DNA from: Novipirellula artificiosorum
GTDB lineage: Bacteria > Planctomycetota > Planctomycetia > Pirellulales > Pirellulaceae
Length of the DNA: 64,000 nucleotides
Direction: 5' to 3'
Assembly (NCBI RefSeq): GCF_007860135.1
Contig: NZ_SJPV01000003.1
Location: 90,598 to 154,597, forward strand
The notes below the pieces were generated by a model. It saw only the letters and a list, made by a program, of their open reading frames with translations. It searched no databases and was not told the origin of the DNA. The first letter of the stretch is position 1. The number at the start of each line of letters is the position of its first letter. Shown one piece after another: positions 44,101 to 50,370 of the stretch. A program made the position numbers and the translations under genes.

Positions 44101-45222
44101 GCTGATGTAGATCCAGTGCGGCTGTTTTCTGACAATCGCCATGCCGAAGAAAAAACACGCGTAGATCGCAAACGTGGCAGCAAGCCAAATGGCTCCATCC
44201 GAGTCCAATCCCGACATGCGAACCCACAGCGTGATCGAAAACACAGCCACCAGCAGCGCCACTTCGACAAATCGAAAGGGTATCGCAAAACGCATGGCGA
44301 CCGATTCAACGCCGCTTCGCTCGATCGACTTTTGCTTGCGATCATCCCATTGACCAAAGAACTGACTCATCGTGGCCAATCCTCCATACAGCGGTAACGA
44401 AGCAATGGCCCAACTCGCCACGCCACAGGATCGCACCACCCACTGTGTCACGAGCACGTGGTACAACCCCATGATCGAGAGCAACAGGACGAACAACGGT
44501 GGAATCGATTCGTACCGCCACACCAACCACGCATAGACAGCGATTGCGATCACAAGCGTTTGGCTACAAAAGAAGTTTTGCAGCAGCGGGCTCTGCTGCC
44601 CAGCAAGGGGCGTGAACGTGTGCGAGTTGACCAAATAGGGCACGACCGAGAACGCCAGTCCAAGAAACGAGATCGCGTAGCCGACGAAGGTAAAACGGCT
44701 GAATTTTCGCAGATCGCCAACGGCCCGTTTGAGAGAGTAGTCGGTGTGAAAGACCATCGCGGCCAGTAGCATCAGCAGGGGGCCGTAATGCCACACTCCA
44801 ACAAATCCACTTACTTGGTCTTGCCAGTTCGGAGCCCGTGTCACCGATAAATGCAAGAAGGTTAGTGTCACCACGGCCGCATTCGCGAGAGTTCCGAACG
44901 TGAAATACGCAGCGGTACTGCGGCCAATGAACACACCTTTCATGTAATCTCGGTTAAACCGAAAGACGCCGTAACCGAGAATGCCGGCGACGGCGAACTG
45001 TGCCAAGGTCAACGCGATTGACGCGAGATGGGGATTCGTATTGGCCAACCATCGCAGACCCGGCGCCGAGAGCATCACGGAACAGATCGCGATCAGCTCG
45101 CGAGCATACAAACGATAAAACGACCTCGCAAACAACCCGGAAGTCATCATCGCGACGACGTAGCAAAGCATTGCCGAGAAAACGCCGTAAAGCAAACCGA
45201 TCCAAACTGCGGTAATGTCCAT
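38191..45222 (-). CDS. Giant polytopic membrane protein with repeated modules
   Basis: 2343 residues, almost entirely hydrophobic helices with short polar loops, roughly 60-70 membrane segments by eye. A short motif recurs along the chain after a helix pair: GRVYRTRLGSYLALA, GLIYRSRLQTYLAIA, SATYRSEFLCRVSLL, ALAYRTPLLTYLSVG, RTYRLPWLYIVSILAGY and RAFRRPITYITSIALGY. A second recurring element is RRDYYSGILLDL, NREYYAGILLHF and NQMIYGGSVYST. The protein thus seems to have grown by duplication of a module of roughly 100-150 residues. I recognise no catalytic or transport family. It starts 3 bases after the zinc-ribbon membrane protein and is the last gene of the PspA operon; the next gene on this strand starts 68 bases on. 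Confidence 0.85.
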   Translation of the reverse strand: MDITAVWIGLLYGVFSAMLCYVVAMMTSGLFARSFYRLYARELIAICSVMLSAPGLRWLANTNPHLASIALTLAQFAVAGILGYGVFRFNRDYMKGVFIGRSTAAYFTFGTLANAAVVTLTFLHLSVTRAPNWQDQVSGFVGVWHYGPLLMLLAAMVFHTDYSLKRAVGDLRKFSRFTFVGYAISFLGLAFSVVPYLVNSHTFTPLAGQQSPLLQNFFCSQTLVIAIAVYAWLVWRYESIPPLFVLLLSIMGLYHVLVTQWVVRSCGVASWAIASLPLYGGLATMSQFFGQWDDRKQKSIERSGVESVAMRFAIPFRFVEVALLVAVFSITLWVRMSGLDSDGAIWLAATFAIYACFFFGMAIVRKQPHWIYISWILAGSAVLAGPLPYTEPMSVAMLASLALAGAGMACAGHIRGLKCAWRTPLTDGGFLSAILVCIIVLVRHVSGHPAYHFAPVGTLDAVALTVSALAFAATAYQYRSWLPVFGVLVALAIAVPPWSAAVGLFATVVAAFLSNRLSSENVLALENRVRFVGKYRMPMEDVLPGLYASPLSMGAIPLSLIGLLISLMHVMQDNYDFSILLGAAISAIVLGILTRTYRLPWLYIVSILAGYFAVHASAHGYLLRGLPNDDAVSVHLCIDAAISLAGWIAATGYATWCGFLFRRVHEDQEAAVIRRRDYYSGILLDLTCIIAIATFVITVLFWIAGDGKPGLLAISAALTALLFAGAGRVYRTRLGSYLALASFTVSVMNVLVLFEYSLPQIALAVAGMGLVASAYSCVAWRISVGDSELDSGSPDQWKPAIRLLERDATGLWLRPLAMYALLTCVAAVLVALQSDFSRGERFVLSDMTPITLAMCSVAFLMSTRAFRRPITYITSIALGYASVHALGVLAVQAGRIHVTPAPMHLAIAAAASLVGCLLAALLVVAINRRNRHALDTDRLIDNREYYAGILLHFSSGVIGALLLGLAALVATCDWSQTQELHLMLWVSVLLTAAFSLSGLIYRSRLQTYLAIAAACLGLYTVVAVWVPEAYRETYQTFALSVTGLLLVAIAKRIEGRAIRTTDLASPRPRRLECWQQSVLPLVPQHESLWSWPLAHVSVLLSFFTLLFVGQDWIGHPEQRHRTWLQVLPIFFVAASLWVASLTEAFRFVSRGLLVERHRDDADSRFGQGIVERGLLYVSSLIVAAAGVHMTVHLLQLQTFAWPAVFHWHLLVTMLIATTAWAAASLYTKRCVEGMPTSKDPQRLKANQMIYGGSVYSTSTFAAGLVLFGVCWFGIPPHEVSLPLFGVITLLVVLFALASATYRSEFLCRVSLLTLGLGMLHAALAAMRWMPEMGWLDPVLITLLSVVLMLASQRYRKHNSGLWTRPLCDVSIFYAVVGLVLIGVRPLLGGSPDHTAILAMMTCMLAVCTFALAALAYRTPLLTYLSVGIFTLSTIPMLRIADQPLTQWSVALSAAALVLGFIALAVEQMERRSSAVLRESRVGVLSQLYQRPLIRCSAVLAPLAIVHCLAIAVQHGWDVAQTPLIASCALGATTLMLNARSLIALHRDTFARLLVYLGAFAIAGFTLALASLLGGSAAVGLTAAMTALGMISSGLWLLERSRSASDTTTERTGYRLSFGQPLSHVGPGLSFVAIGIALGSVLVSLMAGPGARGLVETFTSLDWALLRPTAVTILIAAAVSLLAVRAQSKILWLYSAVALAIVGLCLLGKTQFHGSVALAVIGALMLLNAIVVVARVVHRQHASVASLLRVAQDDSTRLTCARPLFEIPALFTAVLLLVQLTYLAWLLLGNQALAFSWPWLWAGLFSGGLFFHVMYLRPRSEYVHLLVISSVTGIIGTVMSYHSLLTVDVALSVLGIAWGTVAFVIDRPLGRRLAIGFRLSWSSQHRCRAERHLVGWSAGLIAGSLAFAVSNAVGLLSGEANMTTTLLLATFATAIGAFRWRTASAATLSAVLLLLSLASAAFRYGDVDALYQYASLIVAVITVVYFGASQIMSRMATTDRDDRFYGDVAQSLSKMASLFSAVAMFAAIGAIAKPYAAAPIAISLGVVNLLWAWKAWVSHREAYAYASLIGGLFTVAYTCNTLLHLRLVQDSLAAFMVICGCFVLYAVNILASRSSRGGLRTFIQPTYYIALTLPLLLLVSIPLHQRAVAAFVLLAAGSFYLVIAHQSHMRWTMYAAAACVNVAIYLWVPVARQWTGLYQLYVIPAAITVLIFAELHRRDLKPSVLSSIRLAASGAILAVSTSEVFLTQDPGLLQFVFVLGFSLLGIAAGIALRVKPFVSVGLAFLVINVVSQLGLQFHQEGGIIRAVILIGVGLVVLIAMIFFNIHRERILARYRGFMLDEHWQ

Positions 45223-45225
45223 GAT

Positions 45226-46302
45226 TTACACCGGCAAGAAGAGAAGAACGGGACCAGCAGTGACGCCAGGAATTAGCGACGTCAGCAGGGCGGCGGCAAA
45301 AACCAAGGGGATCAACAACGCCACGATCGTCAGCAGCACATTGCTGGAACTTTCCAACTGCGGGTACTTCAGCCGCATAAAGTAGGCGGATGCAAAGAAG
45401 GCAGCGGTCGCGAACGCCAACGAGACAAAGGCAAGAGAGTGCATCAAGATGCGATTCTGCTCGATGTTACTCCAGAACGTCACGATTAAGACAACGAATC
45501 CGGCCACCACCAAGAAAGCGCCGACGAACCAGCCGACATTGTCAAGCAAGAAAGGTTTCACGATCGACGACCACTGTGATGTCGCTTCGACGAATCGCTG
45601 GATCGGACTCGGCGTCTCGTCCACCGTTTCTGTAAAACTCGCCACGTGCTTCGACTCGACCAACGCAGCAACAATGACCTCTTCGCGATCCGAGTCAGCA
45701 TTGGCCAATTCAACCTTCAAAGCCTCGGACTCGACCCCCTCGTTCTCGTCAAGCTGGTTCGTTAATGTGATTCCCCCCATGGGCGATTCCGCGGCTCGCG
45801 CCATCCGTTCTCGTGCCGCCTGCTCGTGTGCCTCTTGCTCCGCCTGCTCAACGCGTTTGGCATCTTGCTTCTGAGCCACCTCCGCGATCACGCGGGCGAC
45901 GTGGTATTCGCCCTGCTCCTCGCTTGCCGCACGCTGCAATAGCGACATGACAAATTCCAGGTTGCCGTCCTGCGCTGCCCGATGCGCGTCGGTAAGCAGT
46001 TGGAAAACCGATTTGGTGCGACGTCGCTCGGCGACCATCGCTTCCATCTCCGCAAGTTGTTGTTGATAGAAAGATCGGATGGGATCGTAGGTCTGCGGAT
46101 CAACCTTCTGATCCCTTTTTAAGCTCTCCAAATCGCGAAGCGCGCGCTGGTAGAGTTGAGTTCGCTCGCTAAGCAAGGGGGGATCGGGCGGCAAAGGAGT
46201 TGGAAGCCGCAGCGGTAGAAGCGTGCCGCAATTTTCACACCACCATGGGTTTGCGGCATTGGGGTGAGCACAATTGGGGCAGGAGACTGCGGGCTCGGAC
46301 AT
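45226..46302 (-). CDS. Zinc-ribbon protein with C-terminal membrane helices
   Basis: 358 residues. The N-terminus has a zinc ribbon with Cys8, Cys11, Cys22 and Cys25 (CPNC ... CENCG). A proline-rich linker and a highly charged helical or coiled middle part follow (residues 45-175, EAEAHEQAARERMARAA-like). About four membrane helices lie at about 262-358 (VGWFVGAFLVVAGFVVLIVTF and onward). It stops at TAA right after a helix (LFLPV), with the giant gene's ATG only 3 bases away. The two could be halves of one protein in other species, with this one as the cytoplasmic sensor or anchor. No sign of frameshift is visible. The function is unknown. Confidence 0.82.
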   Translation of the reverse strand: MSEPAVSCPNCAHPNAANPWWCENCGTLLPLRLPTPLPPDPPLLSERTQLYQRALRDLESLKRDQKVDPQTYDPIRSFYQQQLAEMEAMVAERRRTKSVFQLLTDAHRAAQDGNLEFVMSLLQRAASEEQGEYHVARVIAEVAQKQDAKRVEQAEQEAHEQAARERMARAAESPMGGITLTNQLDENEGVESEALKVELANADSDREEVIVAALVESKHVASFTETVDETPSPIQRFVEATSQWSSIVKPFLLDNVGWFVGAFLVVAGFVVLIVTFWSNIEQNRILMHSLAFVSLAFATAAFFASAYFMRLKYPQLESSSNVLLTIVALLIPLVFAAALLTSLIPGVTAGPVLLFLPV

Positions 46303-46443
46303 GGGAATCCTCTTGCAAAGGCATCAACAGACCTTGTCAGGCCTGAGGGCGGTGCGTTCTTGAACTCCGTTGCAACCACGTTGGAGCGGCAAGGCATTCG
46401 TTGCCGGATCTTGCCGGAAAACCGAAGACTCAACGTTGGCGTC
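46303..46443. other. Short gap inside the PspA operon
   Basis: These 141 bases lie between the stop of pspA-like and the start of the zinc-ribbon gene. No intrinsic terminator is seen, consistent with read-through. It could hold an internal promoter. Confidence 0.4.
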
Positions 46444-47121
46444 CTACGACGGATCTTTCTGGCAGCTCGCTCTCAACGCCGCCAACTCCGATTCGACTTC
46501 GGCATCTTGCTGCTTCCGCTCAACCTCACGACACAACTCGGTTGCGGCGCTGGATAGCTCTGCGGTTGCGGCAGCCTCGGCTTCCATGTCCTCGATTCGG
46601 CGTTCCATCCGATCGAACTTGTCGAAATGACGTTGGACACGGTTCAACGCCGGGGCAACGCTTTGCACCTCTTTCTGTGCCTCCGCCGCCATTTGCCGAG
46701 CGATCAGACTGTCGCGACGACGAATCGCTTCGTCTAGCTTTTCCTCTAATCGGCGGAGATCCGATTTCAGCGTGCCGCTGGTTTGGTTGGCTCGCTCCCA
46801 CTGCGGCTGCAAACTCTCGGCAATCCGCTGGTGCTCTTTTTTTCGAGCCAAGCATTTGCGAGCCAATTCTTCGTCACCGCGTGTGACGGCCGCCTCAGCC
46901 TTCGCGTGCCACGAAGCCGCTTCGTCGCGGTTCTTCGTCAAATTGAGCTCCAACTTCTTTTCGCCCGCGATCGCCTTCACCACGCCGGCGCGAGCCAAGC
47001 TGATCTGTTCTTCCATCTCGAAGATCAGCATTTTGACCATCTTTTCCGGATCTTCGGCGCGATCGAGCATATCGCTGACGTTCGCGTTGATGATATCCGA
47101 CACTCTCGAAAAAATACTCAT
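46444..47121 (-). CDS. PspA/IM30 family membrane-stress protein
   Basis: 225 residues from MSIFSRVSDIINANVSDMLD, the start usual for PspA proteins. A long coiled coil follows: AEDPEKMVKMLIFEMEEQISLARAG, WHAKAEAAVTRGDEELARKCL and LEEKLDEAIRRRDSLIARQ all match family positions. The membrane-binding amphipathic helix is the N-terminal region. PspA/IM30/Vipp1 are ESCRT-III-like proteins that line and repair the inner membrane. It is preceded by a 57-residue coiled-coil gene and followed by the zinc-ribbon and giant membrane proteins. This suggests that those are functional partners. No pspF or other psp genes are adjacent. Confidence 0.93.
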   Translation of the reverse strand: MSIFSRVSDIINANVSDMLDRAEDPEKMVKMLIFEMEEQISLARAGVVKAIAGEKKLELNLTKNRDEAASWHAKAEAAVTRGDEELARKCLARKKEHQRIAESLQPQWERANQTSGTLKSDLRRLEEKLDEAIRRRDSLIARQMAAEAQKEVQSVAPALNRVQRHFDKFDRMERRIEDMEAEAAATAELSSAATELCREVERKQQDAEVESELAALRASCQKDPS

Positions 47122-47236
47122 GACAGTCCCCTCGACACCTTCGGGTTCTTTTGGGTTCTTCGAACAGACGTTGCAACAGGAACGTCCTCTGTAGAACCAG
47201 AGCCTGTGGTGTGAAGAAACTTCGGGCGTCACAAAA

Positions 47237-47410
47237 CTATTTTGATTCTTTCAATTGCTTCACTTCGGCTTCCAACTTGGCGACTTCTTCCTCAAGCTGG
47301 CGAAGTTCGTCCGGATCATCTGCCTGCTGCCGCGATCCCGCGAGCCGGGGACGAAGCGTCGTTAGTTTCTTGTTAATCACATCGAGCCGTTTTTTTGCTT
47401 TCTTGTCCAT
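47237..47410 (-). CDS. Small coiled-coil protein upstream of PspA
   Basis: 57 residues from MDKKAKKRLDVINKKLTTLR. It is almost fully charged with heptads (ELRQLEEEVAKLEAEVKQLKE), so it should form a coiled coil. It lies 115 bases ahead of the PspA start on the same strand, with no terminator between. A structural or adaptor role for PspA is a reasonable guess, but nothing proves it. Small size and simple composition make it easy to miss; open start and helical periodicity support it as real. Confidence 0.65.
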   Translation of the reverse strand: MDKKAKKRLDVINKKLTTLRPRLAGSRQQADDPDELRQLEEEVAKLEAEVKQLKESK

Positions 47411-47547
47411 TTTCCTGTACATTCATCAAGCGAAGTAGAGCGGTGAACCGGATATCCACCGCATGGGACTGCCAACCGTTTGGTCGGTCATTTTAGCCAA
47501 TACTTGGCCTTTTCGCTGCTTCGAGTCAGCAGGGGGACAACGAAAAC
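47411..47547. promoter_or_regulatory. Divergent region between PspA operon and TRAP operon
   Basis: 137 bases separate the two start codons and must contain both promoters. I see no clear sigma-54 -24/-12 box or other recognisable element, so stress control by sigma-54 as in enterobacterial psp operons is not supported here. Confidence 0.4.
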
Positions 47548-48567
47548 GTGATTAACTACGAGCACAAGACCGGTTGTAGCAGTTTTCGTGCTCTTTCGAT
47601 CGTCGCCGCATTTGCGTTGGCTCTGACCCAAATGGGTTGCGATTCGGCTATCCGGTCGGATGGCATGCTCCGTTTGAGAATGGGGCACGTGTACGAAGTC
47701 AACAGTCCAACCCATACGTTCGGCGCGGGGCAGTTGAACGCTCAGCTTGTGGACGCCGACTGCGAAATGGAACTTCGTGTCTACCCCGCATCGCAACTGG
47801 GAAGCGAATCGGAGCTGTTGGAACAACTGGTTGCCGGCGAGATTGATTTGGCCATTGCCGGTCCTTCCTTTCTTGCCATGTGGCATCCGCCGGTCGGCGT
47901 GTTTGACGCAGCCTACGCGTTCAAGGACCTCGAACACATGCTCCGCATCGCCGATGGCCCCGTGATGCAGCCGCATTGGGAAGAATTGCGACGACGTTTC
48001 GGTATCCGCGTGCTAGGCACCTGGGCTTACGGTGTTCGCCACATCACGGGCAATCGTCCGGTCCGGCATCCCGACGACTTACAGGGTTTTCGATTGCGTA
48101 TGCCAGCATCCTCGGTGTGGCAAGCCACCGGCCGAGCGCTCGGTGCCAGCCCGATGCCGATCGCGTTCTCCGAAGTCTACATGGCACTGCAACAGGGGAT
48201 CGCCGACGGGCAGGAGAACCCCGTACCGGTCATCCAAGCGAAAGGGTTTCAAGAGGTCCAATCTTACCTTAGCAGAACCGGGCACGTCCAATCATCGGTG
48301 TTGGTGTTGATCAACGAACGGGTGTGGCAACGATTGAGCGAGCCGCAGCAGACGGCCCTGCGTCAATCGGTTGCGGGACTCGGGGACAAGGTGTTGTCAG
48401 GGATCCGGCATCAAGAAGCCGAACTGCTTCAGCGATGGAAACGTGATGCAGAGATCCAAATTGTCGAAGACGTCGAGGTCGCTGCTTTTGAAGAACGATC
48501 GCGACAGTTCTTTCGTGAAGGATTCCCCTTCAGTGACCTCTATTTGCAGATCGCCAATGAACGCTGA
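47548..48567 (+). CDS. dctP: TRAP transporter solute-binding subunit (DctP-like)
   Basis: 339 residues from GTG. The N-terminus (ALSIVAAFALALTQMGC) looks like a lipoprotein signal with Cys31, so the binding protein may be lipid-anchored. DctP landmarks are LRMGHVYEVNSPTH, ELRVYPASQLGSESELLEQLVAGEIDLAI, the conserved Arg in LQGFRLRMPASSVWQATGRALGASPMPIAFSEVYMALQQG-type region, and DGQENPVPVIQA. That Arg normally forms the salt bridge to an organic acid, so a carboxylate ligand (dicarboxylate or sugar acid) is likely. The DctQ start lies inside the last codons of this gene (11-base overlap). Confidence 0.93.
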   Translation: MINYEHKTGCSSFRALSIVAAFALALTQMGCDSAIRSDGMLRLRMGHVYEVNSPTHTFGAGQLNAQLVDADCEMELRVYPASQLGSESELLEQLVAGEIDLAIAGPSFLAMWHPPVGVFDAAYAFKDLEHMLRIADGPVMQPHWEELRRRFGIRVLGTWAYGVRHITGNRPVRHPDDLQGFRLRMPASSVWQATGRALGASPMPIAFSEVYMALQQGIADGQENPVPVIQAKGFQEVQSYLSRTGHVQSSVLVLINERVWQRLSEPQQTALRQSVAGLGDKVLSGIRHQEAELLQRWKRDAEIQIVEDVEVAAFEERSRQFFREGFPFSDLYLQIANER

Positions 48568-49063
48568 ATCCACATCATCACCCTGGACGCGAGTGAGCTT
48601 GTATCTCGTCCGGTTTGAAAAGGCCATGGCGATGATTCTGCTGGCCGTTGTCGTCGTCACGTTGGCGGGGCAAGTCCTCGCAAGGTATCTGTTTCATTCA
48701 CCCATTTCGTGGAGCGAAGAGGTCGCACGGTTGGCTTTGATCTGGCTCTCCTTTGTCGCATCTGGATTCGTCACTGCGGAACAGGAGCATATTACGGTCG
48801 ATGTCCTCCCCAGCCGGATTGGGCCACGAGCGAGTCGGATGTGCGATCAGTTAGCGGGCGCGATCGTGATGGTCACCTGTTTGATGTTGTTGATTGGCGG
48901 ATTCCGATTCGTATGGCGAGTTTGGCCGGTCGGTTCACCCGGAACGGGCGTTTCGATGAGTTTATGGTATGCCGCGGCCAGCTTTGGGTTGGCGATGATG
49001 TCGTTTCATGCAGCCGTGGGGCTTTTTGGCAAGCCCGTCAACCCTTCGCGAGAACAAACATGA
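48557..49063 (+). CDS. dctQ: TRAP transporter small membrane subunit (DctQ-like)
   Basis: 168 residues, the usual size, starting MNAESTSSPWTRVSLYLVRFE. Four membrane helices are visible: MAMILLAVVVVTLAGQVLA, then the conserved SPISWSEEVARLALIWLSF in the second, VMVTCLMLLIGGF, and MSLWYAAASFGLAMMSF. The gene overlaps dctP by 11 bases and dctM by ATGA, so the three are a tightly coupled operon driven by sodium or proton gradients. Confidence 0.93.
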   Translation: MNAESTSSPWTRVSLYLVRFEKAMAMILLAVVVVTLAGQVLARYLFHSPISWSEEVARLALIWLSFVASGFVTAEQEHITVDVLPSRIGPRASRMCDQLAGAIVMVTCLMLLIGGFRFVWRVWPVGSPGTGVSMSLWYAAASFGLAMMSFHAAVGLFGKPVNPSREQT

Positions 49064-50367
49064 CCTTGTTGCTTTTGGTACTCGGCATGCTTGGCTTGAT
49101 GGCGGTTCGCGTCCCCGTGGCCCACGCCATGCTGTTGCCCTGTTTGCTGTACACGGCCATTTCGCCCGACATCACGATGGGAGTTGCGCTGCAACGTATG
49201 GTCGCGGGGATCAACAGTTTTCCTCTGTTGGCGGTTCCCCTGTTCATCATGACGGGCTATCTGGCGAATGCGGCAGGTTTGTCACAGCGATTGTTCGATT
49301 TGTTGGCCCGCTTGCTTCGCCATTTGCCGGGGCGTTTGGCCTACGTGAATGTTGGATGCAGCGTGATGTTTTCCTGGATGAGCGGCGCTGCGATTGCCGA
49401 CGCGGCGGGATTGGGCGCGGTGTTGGTACCCGCGATGAGGAAGGAAGGTTATGACGAAGGATTCTCGCTTGGACTGACCGGCGCCTCTTCGATGATCGGC
49501 CCCATCATGCCGCCAAGTATTCCCGCGATTATCTTTGCGGTCACCGCTGGCGTCTCGGTCGGCGGGCTATTTTTTGCTGGCGTGATTCCCGCATTGATTT
49601 TGGCGACGTCGTTGTGCCTCCATGTCTTTCTACACGTTCGTCGGCATCCGCTGGCAGCTGATCGTGTCGAAATCGCAAATGCGGAATCGGAAAGGATCGA
49701 GGCATCGGGAACGGGGCGAGCCGTGGCTGCCGCGATCCCCGTCTTGTTGACGCCGGTCATTATTCTCGGAGGCATTCTCGGCGGCGTGTTCACTCCGACC
49801 GAAGCGGCTGCGGCGGCGGTGATGTACATGATGGTCTTAGGGGGTTGCTACCGATCGCTGAGCTGGAAAGCCTTGTCGAATGTCTTCTTGCGAACCTCGG
49901 CCACGACGGGAACGATTTTGCTAATCGTTGCCTCCGCCAGCCTCTTCGGATGGATCATTGCTCGCGAGCAGGGGCCACAGATGGTCGCAGAATCACTGCT
50001 GGCGGTTACCGACAACCCCATTGTCTTTTTGCTGTTGGTCAACGCATTCTTGCTTTTGGTGGGCATGCTGCTGGAACCCACCGCGGCGCTGTTGATCTGC
50101 GTTCCTGTGTTGCTACCGGTTGCGATTCAGTTTGGGATCGATCCGTTGCATCTTGGGATCGTGATGATTTTGAATCTCGTGATTGGCCTGATCACGCCAC
50201 CCGTCGGATTGGTCCTGTATGTACTCAGCAGCGTCACGGGATCCAGCATGCCCGTGATCATGCGCGGCATCGCACCCTTCTTAGTCCCACTGATCGCTAC
50301 ATTGTTGATCGTTACCTTCGTACCGTCGATCAGCTTGTGGTTGCCGGATTGGCTTGGGATGAATTAG
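49060..50367 (+). CDS. dctM: TRAP transporter large membrane subunit (DctM-like)
   Basis: 435 residues, normal for DctM, starting MTLLLLVLGMLGLMAVRVPV. Family signatures include LAVPLFIMTGYLANAAGLSQRLFDL, ASSMIGPIMPPSIPAIIF, GGVFTPTEAAAAAVMY and LLICVPVLLPVAIQFGIDPLHLGIVMILN. The earlier open frame overlapping dctQ is spurious. It ends 3 bases before the stop of the opposite-strand ABC gene, so these operons converge. Confidence 0.95.
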   Translation: MTLLLLVLGMLGLMAVRVPVAHAMLLPCLLYTAISPDITMGVALQRMVAGINSFPLLAVPLFIMTGYLANAAGLSQRLFDLLARLLRHLPGRLAYVNVGCSVMFSWMSGAAIADAAGLGAVLVPAMRKEGYDEGFSLGLTGASSMIGPIMPPSIPAIIFAVTAGVSVGGLFFAGVIPALILATSLCLHVFLHVRRHPLAADRVEIANAESERIEASGTGRAVAAAIPVLLTPVIILGGILGGVFTPTEAAAAAVMYMMVLGGCYRSLSWKALSNVFLRTSATTGTILLIVASASLFGWIIAREQGPQMVAESLLAVTDNPIVFLLLVNAFLLLVGMLLEPTAALLICVPVLLPVAIQFGIDPLHLGIVMILNLVIGLITPPVGLVLYVLSSVTGSSMPVIMRGIAPFLVPLIATLLIVTFVPSISLWLPDWLGMN

Positions 50368-50370
50368 CTC

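Noticed and set aside
47411..47547. Sigma-54 promoter for the PspA operon
   Set aside because: No GG-N10-GC pattern at the right place was visible, and no PspF-like activator gene is in the window.
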